Shown here: piece after piece, positions 59,101-64,000 of the stretch
Layout of the letters: the number at the start of each line of letters is the position of its first letter
How positions within the stretch are numbered: the first letter of the stretch is position 1
NCBI GenBank assembly: GCA_934045905.1
Contig: OW203766.1
Coordinates: forward strand, 19,152,309-19,216,308
Reading direction: 5' to 3'
DNA from: Leuctra nigra
Taxonomy: Eukaryota; Arthropoda; Insecta; Plecoptera; Leuctridae
DNA: 64,000 nucleotides
The notes under the pieces: model-generated
Told to the model about the DNA's origin: nothing
Seen by the model: only the letters and a program-made list of their open reading frames with translations
The model's database searches: none
Translations under genes and position numbers: made by a program

Positions 59101-59901
59101 CCGTGCTCGCTCATCAACGCGTTACACAGAGCGTTTTCCTAGTTATAACTTTGTTGAGGTAAATCGATGCATTTTTGTAATGTGAGTGATTCCTCTTCGT
59201 ACTAAAGATATCTCCGGAGCCTATACAATTTCCCAGTAGCCATTAACTATAAAATATCTTCAAAAAAGCAGAGAATCACAGCTATTCTGCATGCCATTAA
59301 GATGGCGGCAATGAGATGACATCACATGCACCTATGAATTAAGCTGGGTCCACATAGACCGTTTTTGCGTTTTGCGTTTTCCGTCTATTTTCGTATAAAC
59401 CTTAATCGCTCACGGCAGACTTGTAAACTAATTGGTTTATTTAAAAAAAAACGCAAAAACGGTCTATGTGGACCTGGCTTTAGGTACTTCAATTTTCAAT
59501 AATGATTAATGACAGTTAATAGGTACATATTTACTTTGTATTGTTTCTCTGCTATGTAGTCTGTAACTAACAGTAGAAACTTCATCCTAACAATTCAGCC
59601 CATTTTCCACAGACAAACACAAAATTTACAAGAGGCAATCCTGTATACTGCGAATCGCACATACTCTTCGAGAAAATCCTTCTTGTCGCGGATAATGCAG
59701 ATTGTGCATAACGAACATGCATACAGCTGGCCGGGAGAATCCTACAGGCCTGGGACTCGTACTATTGCTCGCCATTCTGGAAGACCTACAGTGCTCGCTG
59801 GCAGTGTAACAAGCGTTCCCGATATTTACAAAATAACTAGTAACTCGGATGAGAAGGCATATGAATATGTTGAATATGTTGATACTTCTGAAGAGGAGTA
59901 A
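55977..59901 (+). CDS. Secreted Cys/Thr-rich protein, unrecognised family, five exons
   Basis: Exons 55977-56169, 56898-56951, 57403-57456, 57528-57753, 59613-59901 join in frame (phases 1, 1, 1, 2) to 271 residues. Residues 1 to about 21 (SSLLYLGFLLLGCVSM core) are a signal peptide. A Cys cluster follows at 37-65 (C37, C41, C43, C54, C55, C65), then HTHTHAH (68-74), two further Cys exons, and an 11-residue repeat at 123-164 (GCTTAGECTDT type: three full copies and one cut copy) encoded by 33-nt tandem repeats. CCGH (167-170) ends the Cys region. The last 95 residues have no Cys and finish with acidic/Tyr-rich YEYVEYVDTSEEE. I know no family with this order. A secreted structural, matrix or metal-binding role is possible but only inferred. 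A TA-flanked MITE fills the 3' UTR, and AATAAA lies near 60287. Confidence 0.75.
56898..56951 (+). CDS. Cys/Thr-rich gene exon 2 (54 nt, His-rich)
   Basis: Acceptor TTTACAG, donor AAA|GTAAGT, phase 1 in and out. Encodes SGHTHTHAHTTVVPKPQ. Symmetric, so skipping keeps the frame. Confidence 0.68.
57403..57456 (+). CDS. Cys/Thr-rich gene exon 3 (54 nt)
   Basis: Acceptor GTTTGCAG, donor GAT|GTACGT, phase 1 in and out. Encodes CQECSDRRSYTMMDNYR. Same length and phase as exon 2. Confidence 0.68.
57528..57753 (+). CDS. Cys/Thr-rich gene exon 4 (repeat exon)
   Basis: Acceptor TTTTAG, donor GAT|GTATGT, phase 1 in and 2 out. Encodes WCSTSIGRAFGGCRYVNR, then the tandem C-T-x-x-G-E-C-T repeat and SCCGHSAHEP. 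DNA units of 33 bp (TGGAGAATGCACT core) are visible. Confidence 0.78.
58230..59060 (+). repeat. Interspersed repeat with degenerate 120-140 bp internal units
   Basis: Starts with CACCACGGTACTCTTATGGC and a T-rich tract, then repeats a degenerate module around CGATC..TGAAACTTTGCA at 58341, 58461 and 58601, with a more distant one near 58955. Related to 9200-9345. Lies in the last intron of the Cys/Thr-rich gene. No terminal repeat or coding frame found. Confidence 0.55.
59342..59479. mobile_element. PIF/Harbinger-type MITE, 138 bp
   Basis: Ends AGCTGGGTCCACATAGACCG and AGCCAGGTCCACATAGACCG (complement), with TTA on both sides (59339-59341 and 59480-59482). Same AGCTGGGT start and TTA duplication as the element at 30588-30763. 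Confidence 0.88.
59613..59901 (+). CDS. Cys/Thr-rich gene exon 5
   Basis: Acceptor TTTTCCACAG; the split Ile codon is completed by A. Encodes QTQNLQEAILYTANRTYSS, HAYSWPGESYRPGTRTIARH and the acidic end; TAA at 59899-59901. Phase fits the previous donor exactly. Confidence 0.72.
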
Positions 59902-60000
59902 TCAATTGGTCACAAGGATTTGGTGTCCTTTGAGTGTTGGTTACCTAATTTAAAAGTGAATGTTTAAAACTTAATATTTTAAAATTAAATGTTCAAAATA

Positions 60001-60218
60001 GGTACACTTGGCACAACAAAAATTGATCGTTCAATAAGTTTGATTGCCTGATAAATGTAAGATTGCACCATCATAAGTCAGTCTAAGCGATCTCCTTGTC
60101 TCAATCTAGTAGGTGACCTCACATTTCATTGATAATAACAAGCTTTGATTGGTATGGGACATGACCAGCAGTCATTCAAATTTGTTCAACGATCAATTTT
60201 TGTTGTGCCGAGTGTACC
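60001..60218. mobile_element. Tc1/mariner-type MITE, 218 bp
   Basis: Ends GGTACACTTGGCACAACAAA and near complement (one mismatch, TTGG/TCGG) extending to about 30 bp, flanked by TA (59999-60000 and 60219-60220). It sits in the 3' UTR of the Cys/Thr-rich gene, 100 bp after the stop. Confidence 0.85.
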
Positions 60219-60349
60219 TACACGTAATCAATTATGAATGTTCATCATTTTTAAGGAGTTTGTAATAATGTGATACACATTTTTGAAATAAATATTAACC
60301 GTTTTAATTCACTATACATCTCAACTGTTATTGGCTAATAACATCCAAG

Positions 60350-60937
60350 TCATACAGCTTCCTGCATGGTCTTTGCTTCCTGCATGGTCTTGGCTTCCTC
60401 CCTTTTAAGCTCCTTTTTCACTTCACGTCTCATTGTTTTCATCACTTCCTCGGTCTCCAGCAGATTCCTCATCAAGATAGCATCTTCCTTATTCTTAGAT
60501 CGATTACTCATCCTCCACAACAATGTGTCACGCTTCCTACGCAGCGCATTATTCTCGCGCATCGCGATTGCCTCGTGACGCTTTTGCTCCTCGCTTAGAG
60601 TGCTCAGAAGCCCTGCGGTCAATTTCCGAGATGCGTTTACATCGACCTTGTTGATGTCGCACAAGTGATGCAGACGAGATCGAAGTCTGCTTATCTCGTC
60701 TCCGAATTCCGTCTTCTTTGCTTCCAAAGCCTCCATCAATTTATTGAGATTTACTTTCACTTGATACTCTTTGAGATTTGCTTCGATGTGCTTTACCGAT
60801 TCAATCTTCAGCATCGAATTTAGAACTAGCTGATCTTGGCAAGATGATATTCGGACTTGAACAGATAGTGACTTGGAATATATATTACAAATTTTTGATG
60901 AACTGCCAGACGGATCTGAATTATCTCTTGGAGTCAT
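60350..60937 (-). CDS. Intronless coiled-coil protein, unrecognised
   Basis: A single uninterrupted frame of 195 codons from ATG 60937. It is rich in Lys/Glu/Leu/Arg with heptad-like hydrophobics: VKVNLNKLMEALEAKKTEFG, DEISRLRSRLHHLCDINKVD, LSTLSEEQKRHEAIAMRENN, RNLLETEEVMKTMRREVKKE. The C-terminus has a short tandem duplication (EAKTMQ twice, 18 bp in DNA). No enzyme motif, signal peptide or membrane segment. The length and biased composition in AT-rich DNA make chance unlikely. Intronless coiled-coil genes are often retrocopies or testis/axonemal genes, but nothing here decides that. It is convergent with the Cys/Thr-rich gene: its stop lies about 60 bp from that gene's AATAAA. Confidence 0.65.
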   Translation of the reverse strand: MTPRDNSDPSGSSSKICNIYSKSLSVQVRISSCQDQLVLNSMLKIESVKHIEANLKEYQVKVNLNKLMEALEAKKTEFGDEISRLRSRLHHLCDINKVDVNASRKLTAGLLSTLSEEQKRHEAIAMRENNALRRKRDTLLWRMSNRSKNKEDAILMRNLLETEEVMKTMRREVKKELKREEAKTMQEAKTMQEAV

Positions 60938-61436
60938 TGCGTCTTAGAAATATTGCATGTAACGTAACTTTAAAATTTACTTGTTTCTATTGTAAACTCA
61001 TTTAACTGACAATTTGAAATGGAGCAGTTTCATTTTAGACATATCCAAGTGGTTGCTAAGTAATCAAGGCTACAATAGCTTTACAATATTCCATTAAAAT
61101 TAATAAACCTATTGTTCCAATTTTGGTAATGATATTAAAAATTAAAAACTTGAATACTTCATTGGTCGATCTATCTTTTATCCAAATAGTAGACATACTA
61201 TTTATTTGGTTTGCAGTCTTTGACAAGACAACTGAAAAAGTCCAGATGGCAGATCTGTGCCTTGTTGGCAACCAACATTTTGTTGTAGCAGAGTTTGAAA
61301 TAAATATTTACCTGTGTAACAATCTTGAATTAATCTTGAATGGTACACTTGAATGTGTACCATGATGTCTGTACGAATTGGGTTTTACGGCTTATAATAA
61401 TAACAAAATGCAGGCTTATTTCATGGAGAAGTATGT

Positions 61437-61442
61437 TTTATT
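61437..61442 (-). terminator. Candidate poly(A) signal of the annexin distal 3' exon
   Basis: AATAAA on the minus strand, about 465 bp after the distal stop codon. Position fits the end of a 3' UTR; no transcript evidence. Confidence 0.4.
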
Positions 61443-61906
61443 TTTATCTATTAGTGCAATAATATATTAAGCACTACTCTCACTGCACATGTTTCAAACT
61501 TTTCTGACGCTACAAGTCACTAATATCATGTCGTACACTAGGTACTATAATTGTTAAGTAAAGTAAATAATATTAATATAGTATGAAAAGTTAAACGCTC
61601 TGATATATTATTATAAAAAATTACTTTATACGAAGTGCTAGGCACTATGAGATTTAACAGTTGAAGAGCACCAGTTATACAGTATTATAAGCCATCGTAA
61701 TTGTAATAATTAATTATCATTTAGAATTTAATACTGACATAAACTAACTTTTGAACACTCGAAGAATCAGGCTTTACAATCTAACTAATAGAATAGACAA
61801 TATAACATCTCCACCAAATAACGAGTACCTACCTAGTATTGTTAATAATATGTAGTGTCTCGGGATGCCATGCATGCGAGACTTTGCACACGGCCGCAGG
61901 CAGAAG

Positions 61907-61960
61907 CTAGGCGCCACACAATGTCATTAACACTTTCTTGTAGTCGCCAGAAAGATCTCC
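61907..61960 (-). CDS. Annexin alternative last exon, distal
   Basis: Minus strand: acceptor TTTCCAG, then GGA GAT ..., 17 codons and TAG (61909-61907). Encodes GDLSGDYKKVLMTLCGA. GD-x-SGDY-KK-L-L is the conserved C-terminal segment of the last annexin repeat (known: Ca2+-dependent membrane binding proteins of four repeats). Here Thr of GDTSGDY is Leu, and the end has Cys-Gly-Ala instead of Val-Gly. The rest of the gene must lie right of the window. It is an alternative to the exon at 63214-63264, with the same first codons and phase. Confidence 0.85.
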   Translation of the reverse strand, partial: GDLSGDYKKVLMTLCGA

Positions 61961-63213
61961 CTGGAAATACAAGAGCAGTGTAAGCGCAAGGAGTTATTGA
62001 AGAATCGAGTTACGACTTGGAAGCAAGCAGGAGAAGCAGGGGTTATTCACTGACGAGTATGAAACTACTAATTTGAAATGCAGTGAATACAGGACTCCAA
62101 TCTCAAATAAAATAAGATATCTCGTCATTTTGTGAAGAAGGTACTCAAATTATGATTCGTGAGCAGGTTTGTCCTATGAATTTCATGAACAATAAACAGT
62201 AATTACTAATAGCCTCAATATATTTCTATTAATAACTGTTATTTACTGTACGTAATAGAGAATTCCCTTATTCTGTTCCATCACTTCCAACAATATAAAA
62301 ATTCCTAGCAGTTTAATGGTATATGAATACCAATGGGATACCTTCAGGCTACATGCCTCGATTTTAGACAATACAAGTAATTACTTTTAAATATCTAAAA
62401 TATACTTTAGTTAATAGAACATGAAGGATATTTCTTATGAAAGATGTAGCAAAGAGATTAAAGAATCGTAGGTAAGTTAAAAGCATGTTTGAAAACACAG
62501 TAGTTGAAGAGGCACAGTAGGTATTTGTAGAAACTTTTATCAGAAAAGAGAGTAAACTACAACAATAACAAACACCTCTAACAGATCATTAAAGTGATAC
62601 TAGAACCCGGCCGTTTAGAAAATTGAGAGAGAAAAATTATTCGTAAGTGGGTGTTACTTTGATAGGATGTTCACATGATCAGGCTGACTGTATATTAGTA
62701 GCACTTTTTAATTTTTGCTTCTTGCATTGTTAATTAGGCGCTGGTTATTCAACAAAACCACTCAAAACTATGAAATTTCCGATAAGATTGGAGACCATTC
62801 CCGTGAACCAATTGATATCAAATTTAATCATGATTAGACAAAAGAAAAACTTATGGTTATCACTTATCACTTGGCACATTTTTAAAATTAAATTTTATAC
62901 ACCACCCATTGAGACAAAAAAATATACAATTTTTCACCAAAAATTAACTAATTATTACTAATAACGAAACGAAAAATTAAAAATGTACCAAGGGATAACC
63001 CTAAGTTTGTCTTTCATCTAATCATGGTTAAAATTTCTAATCATTTCGTCGACCCATTTTGTCTCCAATCACATCCAGAATTGTGCTTGCAAAACGTGGC
63101 AAAATTACTCACGCTTGCAGCACCTAAACGTCTTTATATATTACGCCGCAACCAGTTAGTTTGAATGACCAGCTTGGGAAAGAGCATTACCTGAGCAAGC
63201 AATTCTATCCACC
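61961..63213. other. Intron between alternative annexin last exons
   Basis: AT-rich, with no other exon or repeat array recognised. It should contain the 3' UTR and poly(A) site of the proximal isoform just left of 63214, but no single signal stands out. Confidence 0.5.
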
Positions 63214-63264
63214 TTATCCGACAAGTGTCAGCAAGACCTTCTTGTAGTCCCCAGATGTGTCTCC
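63214..63264 (-). CDS. Annexin alternative last exon, proximal
   Basis: Minus strand: acceptor CTTGTCAG, then 16 codons and TAA (63216-63214). Encodes GDTSGDYKKVLLTLVG, the canonical annexin C-terminus. It starts with the same GGA GA.. as the distal exon, so both accept the same upstream donor. Insect annexin B9-type genes are known to switch last exons, which fits. The upstream exons are outside the window. Confidence 0.88.
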   Translation of the reverse strand, partial: GDTSGDYKKVLLTLVG

Positions 63265-63559
63265 CTGACAAGACGAAACCACAAATTAATGCTCCAGAGT
63301 TTAATACAGTAGGTCTGTATGATGAAGTAGGGTTGTGTAAACCGGTTCAGTTAGTTCAATTTGCGAATCTCATTTTTCGAATTTTCACGCTAATTATCAC
63401 CCGATTGATTTTACCCTTCTTTACCTTCGAAAACTTTATGTTATCTAACTTAGGTAACCTTAAACGTAAATATCACTGAATGAACCCACATATAGTTGGG
63501 GAAATCCAGCATAATTTTATTTTGTGACATAGCCATGTTATCTAAGCCCTGGTTAAAAT

Positions 63560-64000
63560 TCCGGTCAGAGCAAGCTAGAAACAGCTGTAATTTCTAGCTG
63601 GATGTTGCTGGTGTTTACTGGCAGCACAGCTGGAATTAGCTGGCAGTAACATTATTGACTGCCAATTACTTGCACAAACTTGCGCTAACTGTTCCTAGAT
63701 ATAGCTGGGGATAGCTGGCTATAGCTGAATAGCTAGAGCTAGCACGCCCTAACTAGCTGTAACTGGGTTAGCTGTACTGGCAGTAACTGGTGTTAGCTGG
63801 TAGTGACTGAAGAGCCTAGAGTTAGCACGACTTAACCGGCTGTAACTGGGGTTAACTCTAACTGGCAGTAACTGGCGTTAGCTGGTAGTGACTGAAGCCC
63901 AGAGTTAGCACGCCCTAACCGGCTGTAACTGGGGTTAACTCTAACTATATGTAGCTGGCGTTAGCTGGTAGTGACTGAAGCCCAGAGTTAGCACGCCCTA
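63560..64000. repeat. 83-bp minisatellite (AGCTGG/TAACTGG-rich)
   Basis: Units begin with AGAG(T/C)TAGCACG at 63735, 63818, 63901 and 63984, an exact 83-bp period. Upstream of 63735 the repeat decays into shorter TAGCTGG motifs. It continues beyond the right edge and lies in the annexin intron on the minus strand. Confidence 0.93.

Noticed and set aside
1..64000. CRISPR arrays, operons, riboswitches, phage or plasmid modules
   Set aside because: All features are eukaryotic (spliced genes, SINEs, MITEs); the tandem arrays have no spacer structure.

Overview
This is a 64 kb piece of an animal nuclear genome, most likely an arthropod and probably an insect. Multi-exon genes have GT/AG introns in AT-rich DNA with GC-rich coding exons. 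Pol III-promoted SINEs, a LINE tail and many non-autonomous DNA transposons (hAT-, piggyBac-, PIF/Harbinger- and Tc1/mariner-like) fill the spaces. The order is an inference: gene content and the SINE type suit an insect, but nothing seen fixes it.

Layout. Positions 1-869 are a 56-bp satellite with higher-order structure. From 870 to 15490 I see no supported gene, only TE remnants, including a SINE inserted into an older SINE at 12.3-12.8 kb. At 15491-18528 (minus) is a complete four-exon secreted pentraxin (273 aa) carrying the exact pentraxin signature. At 21733-44140 (plus) lie fourteen phase-consistent exons (905 codons) of the 3' part of a gene of the coiled-coil protein family AGAP005037/CG32809, related to vertebrate KIAA1217 (SKT) and SRCIN1 (p140Cap). 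Its 5' exons were not found. At 46239-51154 (plus) is a complete five-exon SR splicing factor of SRSF7 type (197 aa) with an unusual RS tract in front of its RRM.

The last 12 kb hold a LINE 3' end (55.1-55.6 kb), a complete five-exon gene for an unrecognised secreted Cys/Thr-rich protein (55977-59901 plus, 271 aa), a convergent intronless coiled-coil ORF (60350-60937 minus, 195 aa), and two alternative C-terminal exons of an annexin (61907-61960 and 63214-63264, minus) whose body lies past the right edge. An 83-bp minisatellite closes the window.

The genes have unrelated roles: extracellular pattern recognition or lectin-like binding, cytoskeletal or adhesion scaffolding, splicing, and Ca2+/phospholipid binding. 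They do not form one pathway. The best candidate for something undescribed is the Cys/Thr-rich secreted protein gene, followed by the SR protein with reversed architecture, the annexin exon switch and the donor-adjacent minisatellites. Exon boundaries were read by hand; every join given keeps the reading frame, but none has transcript support here.
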